64,000 nt of DNA from Heliocidaris erythrogramma (GCA_025617745.1 CM046858.1:45957697-46021696), one strand, 5' to 3'. Positions 49,559 to 61,404 are shown, counted from the first letter of the stretch. The notes: a model not told the origin generated them from the sequence alone. A program made the numbers and translations.

Positions 49559-49653
49559 CATAGGTAGGTATATAGATTTATATAGTAAATAAGAAAATCA
49601 GTGCTGATTTTACAAATTTACTGCAATAAATCATATATACCTACCTATTATGC
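49559..49653. repeat. DIRS element 2 internal complementary region
   Basis: Positions 49561-49617 are the reverse complement of the element's left end (49305-49365), and 49612-49653 are the reverse complement of its right end (55378-55417). The two are fused at AAATTTGTAAA. This is the circle-junction template known from DIRS1 replication models. Confidence 0.88.
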
Positions 49654-49709
49654 CAGACCAGCGCCAACTCAAAGACCGGGAGGCATGTTTCAAGCAGAAG
49701 GGAATAGGA

Positions 49710-50690
49710 TTACAGCAAAGAATACAAAGACACAGCGGCCTTCAAGGTGGCTGACGCAAACATAGCCTCACCTGCGGGAACATCCCTAAGGTAGCAAGAA
49801 ATGAAGGAATTGGGCGAACGCCAATAAGCAGCCTTCAAAATATCATCAAGCGCCACACCTTGAAACAGAGCCCAAGAAGTGCTGACACTACGAGTGTCAT
49901 GAGCACGAGGCTTACTGTCGGAAAAAAGAGCCCCTGTGCCAGCAGCCCTAAAAGCCTCGACAATCCATCTAGAAATGGAATCAAGAGAAGCAGGAGAAAA
50001 AGGCTCTCTAGTGATCAGGAACAACTGATCATCCTTACGATAAGACTTAGTCTTATTAAAATATCAATTGAGAGCCACTTTGTCCTCGCGCACTGACGAA
50101 AACCCAGAAAGCAGACAAAGAAAAATCTCAACAGGGCCAGAGGCAGCTGTCTGATTCTCGGCAATAAAAGAAGCCTTAGGAATCAATCTAACGCCTTTTC
50201 TCTCCCAGCGAACATGACCAGGAGTAAGGCAGAGAGTATGAAGAGTACTGCGCCTCTGCCCAGAGGCAAAAGCTACCAAAAAGAGTCTTAACCGTAAGAT
50301 GATGAAGCGAGCTTCACCTAACGGTTCGAAAAGAGGTTTCGCCAAGGCCTCCAGGACCTTAGGCAGACTCCAAGACGGCACTAACCTAGAACAAGGAGGT
50401 CGCTTCAAAAAGAACGACCGAATCACACCACTTAACAGCGGGGAATTGGAAATCCCCGAACCATCTGAGAAACCCGAATGAATGGCCCCGATCGTTCCGA
50501 ACGGTAGCCTCGGATAGCAGAGATGGATCTCCCTTTGTCAAATAGCGAGATTAGAAAATCCGCAATTGAACCAATAGGAGCCGATAAGGGGTTTGACTTC
50601 GCTCTTTACGCCAAAGGAAAAAGACCGAAAGACGGGAATTATAATTCTCCCTAGTAGAAACTCTACGACTGGACAATAAAAATTCCGCGG
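49710..50690 (-). pseudogene. Tyrosine recombinase of DIRS element 2
   Basis: The N-terminal helical domain lies at about 50690-50580 (S-T-R-E-N-Y-N-S-R-L). The catalytic domain is in one frame from 50426 to 49710. It holds an arginine box (S-G-Q-R-R-S, near 50255), an H-D-T-R box (near 49901) and the tyrosine segment I-S-C-Y-L-R-D (near 49785). A single TGA near 50065 replaces a sense codon inside this otherwise open frame, and a frameshift near 50430-50560 separates the N-terminal part. The catalytic set (R, H-x-x-R, Y) is therefore recognisable but the gene is broken. Confidence 0.82.
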
Positions 50691-50759
50691 CTCTATCACA
50701 GAGACCCGACTGTCTTGCAGATTCCCCGACAAGGGCCAAGCAGTCAAATGAAGGGACTC

Positions 50760-51249
50760 TGGATTGTGGTGAAGAATCCCCGAGAGGGGCTGCAACACCA
50801 GATCCACTCTTAACGGAAGAAGGAAGTAGGTGGTTTAGAATCGACGCAAAAAGATCCACTTCCAGTGGATCCAGGTAACTGCAAATGCGGCGAAAGACCT
50901 CTGGATGGAGCATCCATTCCGATGGAAGACACCTACCCCGAGACAGAAAATCCGCAATGAGGTTTTCCAGACCGGGGATGAAAGAGGCCACGGGTGTGAT
51001 CGCCATGCGACAACACCACCTCCACAGCTGTGCTGCTAGGGCATTCAGGATAGCAGAACGAGTGCTTCCCTGCAGATTGACATACATGTAAGCCGCCACA
51101 GTGACATTGTCCGTGAGGATCAGAACTGAACGACTGAAAAGTCGACTTCTGAAATGAAGCAGGGTTAAAAGAACTGCCATAAACTCCAGGACATTAAATA
51201 TGGGGAAGAGTCCCAAGATGAGACCAATCCCCCGCGACCGCGCTGCCAT
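50760..51249 (-). pseudogene. RNase H domain of DIRS element 2
   Basis: An open frame of 232 codons (51249-50551) contains a glutamate-bearing helix (N-V-L-E-F-M-A-V), the block L-I-L-T-D-N-V-T-V-A-A-Y, then Q-G-S-T-R-S, F-I-P-G-L-E-N-L-I-A-D-F-L-S-R-G and V-D-L-F-A-S. These are the RNase H signatures of DIRS elements, including the catalytic E and D positions. The frame runs on into the recombinase N-terminus. The first catalytic Asp near the start lies in the preceding, frame-shifted segment. Confidence 0.82.
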
Positions 51250-51299
51250 TGCAATGTCCTCCCCACCCCAACCGAGAGGCGTCCGTCGAAACCGAGATC

Positions 51300-52085
51300 A
51301 ACGGAAGGGGGGGGGTACGAAAGGACTTGCCTCGCGCAAGAACCTTTCTGGCCAGCATGAGTTTGCGAGCTGCCGAGACAATGGTGAGAAACCTGTCTCG
51401 ACTGGGCCGAGCCAACTGATTCCAAATGTCCAACACAGCCCCCAGAAAAACTGGGCTGCAAGTAGGAACTAACTCTGACTATTCCCAAAATATTAGGAAA
51501 CCCAAGTCTTGAGTAAGATTGACGAGCAAACGAGTCTCGTTCAACAAACAATCGCGCGACATCGTCCAGGTAGCAAAAATAGCCGAAGGCCGCGTCGCCT
51601 CAGAGAGGCTGCCAGCACGGCTACGACCTGAGTAAGAACCCGAGGGACTGGGCGCAGCCCGAAGGGAAGAGTGCGAAAGCGATAAGTCTCTGAGAGGAAG
51701 GAAAACCCCAGAAGATCGCGCGAAGCGCGATGAATGGGAAAGTGGAAATACGCATCTTCGAAAACTATCAAGACCGCGTAGTCCTTCCTCTTGATCAACA
51801 GGAGAATGGAGGCGAGAGTCTCCATCCGAAAATGTACTGAAGTTTTCCCGAGCGCTTGGGAATAACAAAAGTCAGAGAAAGGGAAAAAGACAGCCAGTCT
51901 CTTACCCTTTCTATAGCCCACTTCTTCAACAGAGATTCAATCTCTGATGAGGCACAAGAACGAGCTAGGGCCTGTGAGGTGACCGAGTTCCTATAGCCCC
52001 TCCGGGGAGCGGGGCGGACAGATCTATGAAGAATCCGTCTCGTCCGCCAAAGAGAACAAAAGCGTCCCCGGAGATGGCCTCCCAA
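51300..52085 (-). pseudogene. Reverse transcriptase of DIRS element 2
   Basis: The RT blocks are spread over three frames: S-E-I-E-S-L-L-K-K-W-A-I with F-V-I-P-K-R (52085-51850), D-A-Y-F-H-F-P-I-H with L-P-F-G-L-R-P-V-P-R (51921-51580), and the catalytic Y-L-D-D encoded at 51572-51561. The active-site box is intact, unlike in element 1, but at least two frameshifts break the gene. Confidence 0.82.
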
Positions 52086-52338
52086 GCGGGGAGAAAGGAT
52101 CGAAGACAGCCACCAACCAAGACGCGGACAGAGGCTCGCATCGACTTAGGATGAGCATGTAAACAAGACAGAGACCTGTTATCGCGCATCGCCAAAAAGC
52201 AAAGGGCCAGAGACGGAACATCCGAGAAGCAGTGCGATGTCCGACTCCTTAACCCAAAGGGCCGTAAGAAACAAGACTCTGCGACGGTACATGACCGAGG
52301 CAGCTGCAGTGGAAACCACTGCAAACCAAACATGACGC

Positions 52339-54824
52339 TTAAAAGAAGCGCCGCTTCAATGCGTCAATAATCCAGCTTGAAATCCTCCGCAAGAGAAATA
52401 CCCTCGGAGGAATCCCGCTGCCTGAACCCAAGCAAAGTCGAACCCTGCGCGCGGGCTGACTGAAAGTCAGGGAAAGTTTAGAACAAAGTAATCGCTTCTC
52501 CCCCACAAAGGGAGAGCGACTAAGGCTCTGCCTGCCCCAGCGATTCGGAAACCGAAGCTTGAGAGGCCGCTTCCAAACTTGGTTCCGCCTGAAATGATCG
52601 TGACAAAAGATCACGAACAAAGGCCGAAACAGTCGGATTCACGCATGAACCGCCATAAGCCTCCTCACCCGACGGAGCCCCGAGGCTGCGAGAATAGGAG
52701 GCGCATGTGATCCCGTCACAGACAAAGAAGAATAAACCAATTAGTCTCGATGTCCAACTCAAAAAAGGAACAAAAGCAGGGGATGTGATGCCTGGTACAA
52801 GGGACCAACCCTGAGTCTGGGCAAAGCCCATCTCACACCGAACATCTCAGCTTGAGAGACCGGAGGGTTAGCTAAACCCGATGGGCAAGAGGCAGGCAAA
52901 GCCTTGCCTCTTTTAGCCCCTTCCCTAGGCTTCTGATTGGCCGTAAAAAGAGCCTAAGTCGAAACCCGCTTTTCAGAGCGTTTATTCGGTTTCGTTCGGA
53001 TCCCCGAAGCCCTTCGGGAACACGAACCGAACCCTCCGCTGAGGGACGCTCACCTCCCTTCATGGGAGAAGTGCGCTGAGGGTATTGAACCCAAAGACGC
53101 GCACCAATTACCCATATCGGCTGAGCAAGAAGATGCAACAGCCATGGGCCGGGCGCCAAGGCGCCCAGTGCCGGACCGGGATGACCCGGCAAAGGAACGC
53201 CAACAAAGGACTCAGCAGGAATCCTGCTGCTTAAACCAACGCGAAGTCGAACCCTGCGCGCGGGTTGACTGAAATTCAGGGAGATATCTGGACAACAAAG
53301 CAATCGCTTCCACCCCACAGAGGGTGAGCGATTGAGACTCCGCCTGCCCAAGCGATTCAGAAACCGAAGCTTGAGAGGCCACCTCCAAATCTGGTTCCAC
53401 CCGAGTGGAATGAGACAAAGGAGCGCTAACAAAGGCCTCAGCAGGCAGAGCCCCGCATGGTTCAACAAAAGTCTCCTCGCCCGGCGGCACCCCAAGGGCC
53501 ACGGGAATAGGAGGCACATGCGAATCGACTCAGACAAAGACGAATCAATCACAAAAGGCTGATTAGACTCAAAGCGAGACCCCTGAATAGGGACAGAAGT
53601 CAGGGTTGAAGTAGCCGGTACAAAGGACCAACCCTGATTCTGAGCAAAAGCCCGCATCATGCTGAACATGTCAGCTTGAGAGGAGCTAGCTGGGTTAGCC
53701 AGGCCAGACGGGCAAGAGGCCGGCAAAGCCTTGCCACTTTTTGCCTTCTTCTTGGCCTTTTTCTTGGCTGGCTCGACAAGAGTCGTAGCCGAAACCCTTT
53801 TCTTAGAACGCTTAATCGGATTCGTTCGGATCTCCGAAGCCGCTTCGGAAACACGAACCGATCCCTCCGCGGAGGGACGTTCACTTCCCATAAAGGGATT
53901 GGAGCGCTCATGGCGTAAGCCTAGAGAATCGCCCAAATCACCCATATTGGCTAAGCAAGAAGATGCAGTAGCCATGGGTTGGGAGCTAAAAGCTCCCAGT
54001 GCGGGGGCAGACCGAGATGACTCGGTATGTGCCCGATGACTACTAAAGGCGTGTGAACCCGCTATTGGACCGCTAGAAAGCGGCAATAGGGGAGCACTAG
54101 TAGTCACGCACTCAGGTGAAAACACCTGTTGCTCCGAAGAGCGTCCATAATTGTTAGCTCGAGCATTCCCATTAGCTGGCAATGTAGACAGCCCAGGAAG
54201 TACTCGTTCCCCCATATGGCGTTTGCCGGGGGCTAGGGTTTGAGAACCCAGACCAACATGGACTAAGCCCGTGGGTTGCCCTGCAGTAGTGGGGCGCGTC
54301 TCCCCTAACGGATCAGAGCGAGTGAACGCTACCGTACGGGAAACAACCGCCCCCCCCCTCTGGTCTCAGCGACCGGGGGATTGGATTCGTTAGATATCCA
54401 AACCACTAGAATCTGACGCCACTCATCCCGAAACCACGGGCTTCGGAGTTGACAATCCCGACTCAGTTAACGCCACCCGTCCCGAAGCCGCAAGCTCCGA
54501 GACTGGCAAACTCTGCAAGGAAACACCACTAGGCAACTTACCCTTAGCCCTCCTCCCTCCCCCATGTACCGAAGTACTCGGGAGAGTTCTGGAAGGCCGA
54601 GTCGTCTTGCTATTGCAGTGGTATGGATTCGGAAGAAGAAGCAGCTAGGTCAAGGAGACCTGCTTCTTCCGAAGAGTCGTCTAGCAAGACGACTCGGCCT
54701 TCCAGAACTCTCCCGAGTACTTCGGTACATGGGGGAGGGTTCTGGAAGGCCGAGTCGTCTTGCTAGACGACTCTTCGGAAGAAGCAGGTCTCCTTGACCT
54801 AGCTGCTTCTTCTTCCGAATCCAT
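52339..54824 (-). pseudogene. Gag-like region of DIRS element 2 with internal tandem duplication
   Basis: The likely start is ATG at 54824-54822 (M-D-S-E-E-E-A-A-R), Ser/Glu/Arg-rich. The longest open part is 54215-52872, with a lysine-rich basic stretch (K-K-K-A-K-K-K-A-K) and then S-Q-A-D-M-F-S-M-M. A segment of about 520 bp (53250-53775) is repeated at 52437-52960 with an offset near 814 bp. Both copies encode a S-Q-A-S-V-S-E-S-L-G-Q-A-E run, in different relation to the long frame, so frameshifts exist. The start region also suffered an inverted duplication (54564-54836). Confidence 0.65.
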
Positions 54825-54836
54825 ACCACTGCAATA
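54564..54836. repeat. Inverted duplication at the Gag start of DIRS element 2
   Basis: The segment 54564-54612 (with CTCGGGAGAGTTCTGGAAGG) reappears inverted at about 54690-54738, and 54613-54690 reappears inverted at about 54757-54836. The pattern is X, Y, X', X (partial), Y', which one fold-back duplication of the X-Y' segment would produce. It separates the start codon from the rest of Gag by a stop. Confidence 0.82.
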
Positions 54837-55237
54837 AAACAGACAATAAAGTATACTTTTCAAAATAAGAAATACTTCAACTGAATGCAGTAAAATAAGG
54901 GTAAATTTTATTTGGGAGATACGCACAAAAGAATTTTCACAGCCAAAAAACCGTAAGAACAAACACCGAACCCAAAGGCTCGGTGACAAACGGAAACACC
55001 CGCAAACACACAGAAATATCTACGTGGGGCTGACCGTGAAAGGGAAAAATAAATGCCAAGAAAAGGATATCAAAAATCCCTTGCAATCGGCAAAAGTGAC
55101 TACTAAAACACACAGTACTATAATCTAAGCGAATATAGGTACCTAAAAGTGCTTTAAATGTGCGAAAAAGCGCACCTAAAAGATACTATACGACCTGATT
55201 TCAGGAGCGCTGTGACTATACGTCCTATCTCGTCGGG

Positions 55238-55400
55238 GGCGAGCAAGAAAGAGGAAGATGGCCGTAGCGTGTTGACGCGCGTGAGTGGCGAAGGGGACAA
55301 TAGGATTACGGGGGGTGCGCACAGTATTGTGACTCATTTGTGTTAAATTCTCGAAGGGGTCCCGTAGTCAAGACTACAGGCATAATAGGTAGGTATATAT
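55238..55400. repeat. DIRS element 2 right inverted terminal repeat
   Basis: Near-exact reverse complement of 49350-49505, including GTGTTGACGCGCGTGAGTGG and TCCCGTAGTCAAGACTAC. Confidence 0.88.
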
Positions 55401-56327
55401 GATTTATTGCAGTAAATACTGATCTTTATGTTCCAGTGCACTGTCAAAGTGGTAGCATTTTGTGCACTGCAGCTGGTAACATGGAGGGCATATGGTATAA
55501 ATTTGGTTTGTACATTCAGTTTGATATCAAGGCTTGTAGCTTTCATACCAAAGATACAAAGAATATACCATATGAAGATTGATATACAGTAACAGTCAAT
55601 GTGGGATGTGTATGGTACTCAAAGGTTACATACTGTTATTCATGGTGACCTGACGTTAGAGTCATGCAATGACTTTAATATCACCAACATGGCCTTCCTG
55701 AGCACTCTGATTAAGAATGGGGCCAATGAATAAAGGTGAACCCTCCCACAGGCAGTGCAAAAGGGAAGGGCTCTTCATGAATGGTGCTTTGCTTCATAAG
55801 TAGATACAGAATTTTCATTAAAATGCATGGAATAAATGACCGAAAATTTCAATATCATAGTCCTGTCATCATGAAGTCGATAACTGCATCACCTGTAGGA
55901 CACGAAATCTAATGAACTCCCTGAAGGTCAGGTGAAGGCATGTGTGGACACATCCTCAAGGAGATTGAGCCATTGGAGAACAGGTACTGGCCTGATATCC
56001 CGGCAGAGACCCCTCCGCAAGCCTTGTGACGGTGTATTAAAATAATGTGAATTACAAGCATTAATCACAAGGATCGGATTCATACTTATTGACAAAGTCA
56101 ATAAATCACCAAGGGTATGTATAATTTTGAACATCGCCCAGTTTGGATAACTCACCTTTTCTGTTGTTATGCAAATGAGGTGAAACCGGAAACGGCATTC
56201 ATTTGCAGATGATAACTAAATGTATTCAAGTGATGTGCAAGTAACTTCATTTAACCATTCATTTTTAGGAAAAATGAAAAAAACTAGAATTTTCCAAGGG
56301 GTATGAATAATTTTGTTGTTAACTGTA

Positions 56328-58824
56328 TGTTTCATCATTGAAATTCCAATCACATTTTAATTTTTGTAAGATAATGAAGAGTAGTATTTAAGGACACTGG
56401 GCTATTAACAAAATATAAGTGATTCATGCATACAGTGGTCTAAGCTATACGTCCATAGGCTGATTTGTGATGCATACATGATTTATCCTTTCTGATCTCA
56501 ATTAATTATAAAGTCTGATGTCAAGGACCTGTGTTCTAATGGTCATCATCTTCATGTTAATTAATATATGAGACCAACTATCCATCTATTACTTCTACTC
56601 CATTTCACTTCCATCTTCTCATGATCCCATCTCACAACTTCTCATAGAGTGGAAGAAGCATTTTTTGTTGTTTATTTGTGGTTTCGTTCTAAAGTTGCAT
56701 TCCAGTTTTAAATTACAATGACTGAAAGGTAGTCCTAAGGTCTGGTTATGAAAAAAAAATTGTACAAAATTCAGCAAAATTTATACTAAATGAATGTTAA
56801 AGAGTACAAACATAGTACACCTTTTAAAGGATGCAAAAAGAAGATGTAAATAGAAGATGCAAATAGAAGATCCAAATAGAAGATGTATAACAGCCAAGAA
56901 ACAAGCAATAAAGGAAGATTAAGTAGAATGGAAAATCCATCCATCCATGCATACAGCTATAATGGTTACTCTCAATGCATGTGATGGTCAACAGTTCATT
57001 TCAGTTTGAATACATGTACATTAAACAAACAATTTTACTGTACAACAACTCAGAATGACTTTATGACAATATTATGAGAAATTCTGAAATCCTGTAGGCA
57101 TGGATTTGGGGGGAAACAATCTTTAAATCATATTTGATTTAGTATATTTCAATATTTGAATTCATTCTGCTAACATGATAATGTCATTGTAATTATATTT
57201 CCATTGTACAGAAACGGAAAATATTAAGACAAAGATTAGAGAAACCAATTCTAATATCTAGTAAGGATGTAGAAAGGTAAAAACATGGTACTATTTAAGA
57301 TTTGAAGATTAATTTCCAATCACTGTCTTCCAAACCATGGTTGCCTTCGGGCAATATTTCTCATCCCTCCTTCTTTTTAGAGATAATTTTGAAGTCAATT
57401 TCATGCTTGACAATGGTCCATTCGACTATGAAATTGATAGTGCATTAGGGACTATTATTCTGCCTGAGTATGATTCCTTTCAAATCAGAGGAACACGAAA
57501 ATTGATCTCTCTTATTACTCACATCACCTCTCTCACTTTATTGTTGACTATCTTGGTTCAAATTCAAAAAAGTAGACCTTTTTTTTTCTTCTTTATTTTT
57601 TACCTTCTTTTCATTACAAATTAATATAGGGTATTATTTGAAATTTCAGAAATGAAGACTTAAAGGCCTCTGTATTGCCATAATCCAATCAAACAATGCA
57701 TAAAAGATACATGTATATACCATGAAAAACACCTTTTAAGCGCATCAAATTTAAAAGTGATACAATTTTAGCCCGTTCTTGTGGATTCAAATATTATTCA
57801 ATGAATTTGTTTTTTCACAAGTCAAAAGGCTCTTTTTTATTCTAAAATTAATAACGCACGTTTCCTTTATGCAAAAGTATTAGATTTAATTTTCAAATTT
57901 GGCATGTTTACACCATGTATGGCAATGAAAAGTCTTTTAAAAATGCAAACAGTCCTGAAAACAACAAATAAAAAATGTCCTTCCTTGCCCCAATTGTACA
58001 ACACATGCTCAGTCAATAAATGCTCTGTAATCAATTTTTCTTACAGATCAAATTCATAACTTCAAGCCTGGACACAATGCTATACCCTATCGTAACCCTA
58101 ACCCCAATTTCTTATGATCTCTCTCCATCCCTCTCCTAATCCCTACTCCTGATCCTTCCTACTCAGGAGTCTTTCCCTCTTAATTCATCTCCTCTCTCTT
58201 TCTTTATCTGCCCCCCTCTCTCTCCCTCCATCTCTATCTCTCCCCCCTCCCCATACCCCCTCTGGCTGGCAATCGACAGAGTTCCAGTACAAAATTCCTA
58301 AAACTGTATAATGAGATTTTTTAACATGCAGTTCCCACAGCTCCACAGCTCTCTTCATGTCAACCTGTCCATCATACCCTTCCATTCATGCAACACCCTA
58401 AGGCATTGTGGGTAGAGATTTCTTGAAGTGCCTAGAAAAGATCTCTAACCTTTTCTTACTCTTCTTTCTTTTTATATGAATACCTAACTTTTACATTTAG
58501 TGTTACCCTTAACATGGAGTAAACAGTTACAAATGTATGAATGAGGAAAAAAAGTAAATTCTAAGCTTGTTTAATGATCGAGACATTTATCTATTTAAAA
58601 ACCTGAATTGTATTATTCTGAATGTTTCTATATACACAGAGGAGTAGGATTTTAAATAAACCTTCCCAAACCTAAAGTATTCTCCTTTTACATCTACTGA
58701 ATACTTTGGTGTGAAGTAATGGATATAAGCTGTAATAAATTGTATATATTAAAACAGAAATACTTATTGTAAAACTGCATGTATTTCTCATGTACTATTT
58801 TCATCTGAATAAATTTATCATGAC
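56328..58824. other. Non-coding stretch
   Basis: Contains tandem AAATAGAAGAT-like words at 56845-56885 and a C/T-rich tract at 58110-58262. The plus-strand frame at 57337-57624 has no domain. Confidence 0.5.
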
Positions 58825-59053
58825 CAGGGGTGGTATTCTGAGATTTATTTTATCTTGATTATAGTGAAAAGATTTTAATTGTCAAAACAAACTTTAAATT
58901 GCAACATTTCATTGGTGTTTGCATGGATTCCGCGTACGCAGCCACTTTTGCGCAGTCATTAACCAATGATGCGCCATAAGCGTACATTTTGTTATGACAA
59001 TTAAAATTATTTCACTAAAATCAAGATAAAATAAATCTCAGAATACCACCCTG
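58825..59053. mobile_element. 229-bp inverted-repeat element (MITE)
   Basis: The ends are CAGGGGTGGTATTCTGAGAT and its reverse complement (with one fewer G). The arms are about 60 bp and reach TTTTAATTGTCA/TGACAATTAAAA. The centre is GC-richer and holds CCGCGTACGC. No target duplication is obvious. Confidence 0.82.
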
Positions 59054-60995
59054 AAATCATTGAATCTAAAAATACTTCCTCTTGATTGTCAGAAAAGCGC
59101 TTGTGTAATCTCTTTAGCCACTTTTCTGAGAAACACTAAAAAAAGTACATTGACACAAGAAAAAGTCTTCCCCAATTCTCTCTCTCTCTTTCACTCTCAT
59201 TATCAATCCCCAATCACTTCACTGAGCTAAAATTAGCACTCTGGCACAGATTCCAACAAATAGATGTCCTACATTTTCAAGACATTTACTCTTCAGAATT
59301 CCTGCGGACTTTATATCGGCGGCTCGTTGTTGTGTGCGGCATACTGCAGCAAAGTAATGATGAATCAGACGATACAACAGATACCCAGAGGATATATTCT
59401 CCTAGAAAGCATTGAGAGTATCAGGGGAGAATGGTGTTTGTATGCAATGGGACCATAGCATTGGTGTACGTGACTGGTAGAAAAGAAGAAATCCTCTGGT
59501 CTTGACAAGCTAGGCATGGATGAACTCAGTACATTGATCATCACAAGATTGGGAGATCTTTGATCTTTTAACCCGTTGATTACTGGATTATCTCATTCCC
59601 ATAGGAGTTAATACAGGGACCACCCGGTTCCTGTGGCCAGTGGGTTAATAGTCAAAATAACTTTTTAAAAAATTATATATTGAAGAACTACTTGGACAGG
59701 TAGTATACCTTACCCTAAAATTTCAGGACGAAGATACATATAGATAAGTTTTTTTAAGATAGAAGGAGGTGAATAAGATAGAGAGGTGTTGAAGAGAAAA
59801 TAAAAAGGTTGGACTGGAATCCTGTTATAAGACCAATGTGATAATTCACCCTTCTAACAGAAGATATTGGTTTATGTACAATTATCAAAACAACACTTTA
59901 TACAGCAGGCTATTATATCACCACATATGAGTGTCATTAGGAATTGAATCTCGTTTAATACACCAAAGAACAATGCAATATCATTGGGTTTATAGTAATG
60001 CTCCTTTGCCCAATACATTTAGGCATTCTTAATCTTATCAATTTTAAAAAGTTAAAAATAAAATCCTTTCAGCAAAACATTTATTTTTAATTCCATTTAC
60101 ATATATCTATCAATTAATTTTCATTTAATAGAATCCATTAACCATGCCTTTTTTATACTACTACATTATCATATTCCTTAGAATTATTCCTGCTCGTAGT
60201 TCAGAAAAGTTCATGAAAGAAATAACAATTTTCAAATTACTCTAGTTTCTCAAATTATCTAAAAAATTGGTTGTACCTTTTTCTCTACATGTATTTACAT
60301 GACCTTTAGGATCCATCAACTTTTTTTTCTTTTTATATCCCATCTACAATATCTTAATCTAGAGAAATTTACGAATCTTTGCGAGAAATCTAATTTTTTA
60401 CAATGGAACAGATTGTATGTACACATCCATGAAGCGTAGTCATGAATTTTCACATTTCACATGTTGCTTACATGATAAAACCATTTCTGAAAAAAAACCA
60501 GTACCATAGACCTAGAGGGCAGTATGTAACATTAGTCTATGTACATCTATGGGACATGGTGAACAATTTTTTTTAACAGATCAAATTGGCATAACCTGGT
60601 AGCTATTTTGCTGTAGTGAAAATATTTTCCACAGTTAAGTTAATCCATTATCCATTATGCCAACCTATATGTATTGATAAAAGATAGATACATAAGGTTC
60701 AATCATGCTCATAAAAATCTGTCATATTTTGGGAGAATATTGTGTGATGTCTATGAATCACTTCAGAGAATATCAGCATAAAAGCAAAGATATGGCTACC
60801 AAATACATTTATTTTAGAACAAAATATTAACTTGTCACATTTCTAAGGTTTTAGCTATTGTGGTATTGACTCCAAGACTGCTTTTCACAATGCATAAGAT
60901 ATAGCAGATAACAAAATGTGATTGAAATTAGAATTTTTATCACCATTTTAAAATGTTGGCAAAAAGCACAAAAGGTTTAATAGATATGTATATGA
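59054..60995. other. Non-coding stretch with one weak exon candidate and a small TTAA element
   Basis: On minus, 59345-59277 is bounded by an acceptor-like CTTTGCTGCAG and a donor-like GTAAATG and is open in one frame, but too short to assign. A 73-bp segment at 59572-59644 is flanked by TTAA on both sides, starts CCCGTTGATTACTGG and ends CCAGTGGG. Nothing else is supported. Confidence 0.4.
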
Positions 60996-61140
60996 CTAAA
61001 GGGTACATTGGGAGGACACACAACAATGCGGTTTATTCCGTCATAATAGCGCCCCCTACATTAGGTAGACAGTTGGTACATTAGGTCGACAGTTGACCAT
61101 AGAAATAAGACAAAAACTGTCCTCCTAATGTACCCTTTAG
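60996..61140. mobile_element. 145-bp MITE with 23-bp inverted ends
   Basis: The ends CTAAAGGGTACATTGGGAGG and, inverted, the same word with one change lie at 60996-61018 and 61118-61140. Inside is ACAATGCGGTTTATTC with TGTCATAATAG-like sequence, shared with the neighbour at 61190-61318. Confidence 0.8.
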
Positions 61141-61189
61141 GGGTATATATATACACATACATATATATATATATATATGTGCCACTGGA

Positions 61190-61318
61190 TCAGGTATTAG
61201 GGAGACACACGACAATGCGGTTTATTCTGTCATAATAGGGACTGGTGTATTAGGGAGACACAATGGACAAAGAGTGAGACAAACAGGTGTCTCCCAAACG
61301 AAGATCTAGTGATATATA
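61190..61318. mobile_element. Related MITE next to the 145-bp copy
   Basis: Shares ACAATGCGGTTTATTC and TCATAATAG with the preceding element but has different ends (CACTGGATC with ATTAGGGAGACAC, and inverted GTGTCTCCC with GATCTAGTGA). A TA microsatellite separates the two. Confidence 0.65.
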
Positions 61319-61404
61319 CATCTCTACATGCAACGTTAAAGGGATTCCTTTTACCTCAGCCTATTGTTCAAATTTGCCTTAACGCATGTTTGCCTTCGCT
61401 TTAA

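Larger units (their letters stand above)
49305..55417 (-). mobile_element. DIRS-like retrotransposon, element 2 (GC-rich, structurally complete)
   Basis: The minus strand holds Gag-like (54824-52339), RT (52085-51300), RNase H (51249-50760) and tyrosine recombinase (50690-49710). Inverted terminal repeats lie at about 49350-49505 and 55238-55400, and an internal complementary region at 49559-49653 joins the two termini. The junction there shows that the ends share AAAT, which sets the boundaries at about 49305 and 55417. The base composition is clearly richer in GC than the flanks. It differs strongly from element 1 in sequence, so it is another family. Frameshifts, one nonsense codon and internal duplications disable it. 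Confidence 0.9.
48548..56325. mobile_element. Tc1/mariner-type long-inverted-repeat element, split by DIRS element 2
   Basis: TA lies on both sides (48546-48547 and 56326-56327). The ends begin CAGTTAACAACAAAATTATT, followed by the word TTCATACCCCTTGG seen in many Tc1-like termini. The arms are about 640-660 bp (48548-49205 and 55687-56325), imperfect reverse complements with about 85-90 percent match by eye. Without the inserted DIRS it would be about 1.67 kb. No transposase is recognisable, and the mirrored open frames in the two arms are artefacts. It is best seen as a non-autonomous foldback derivative. Confidence 0.8.
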
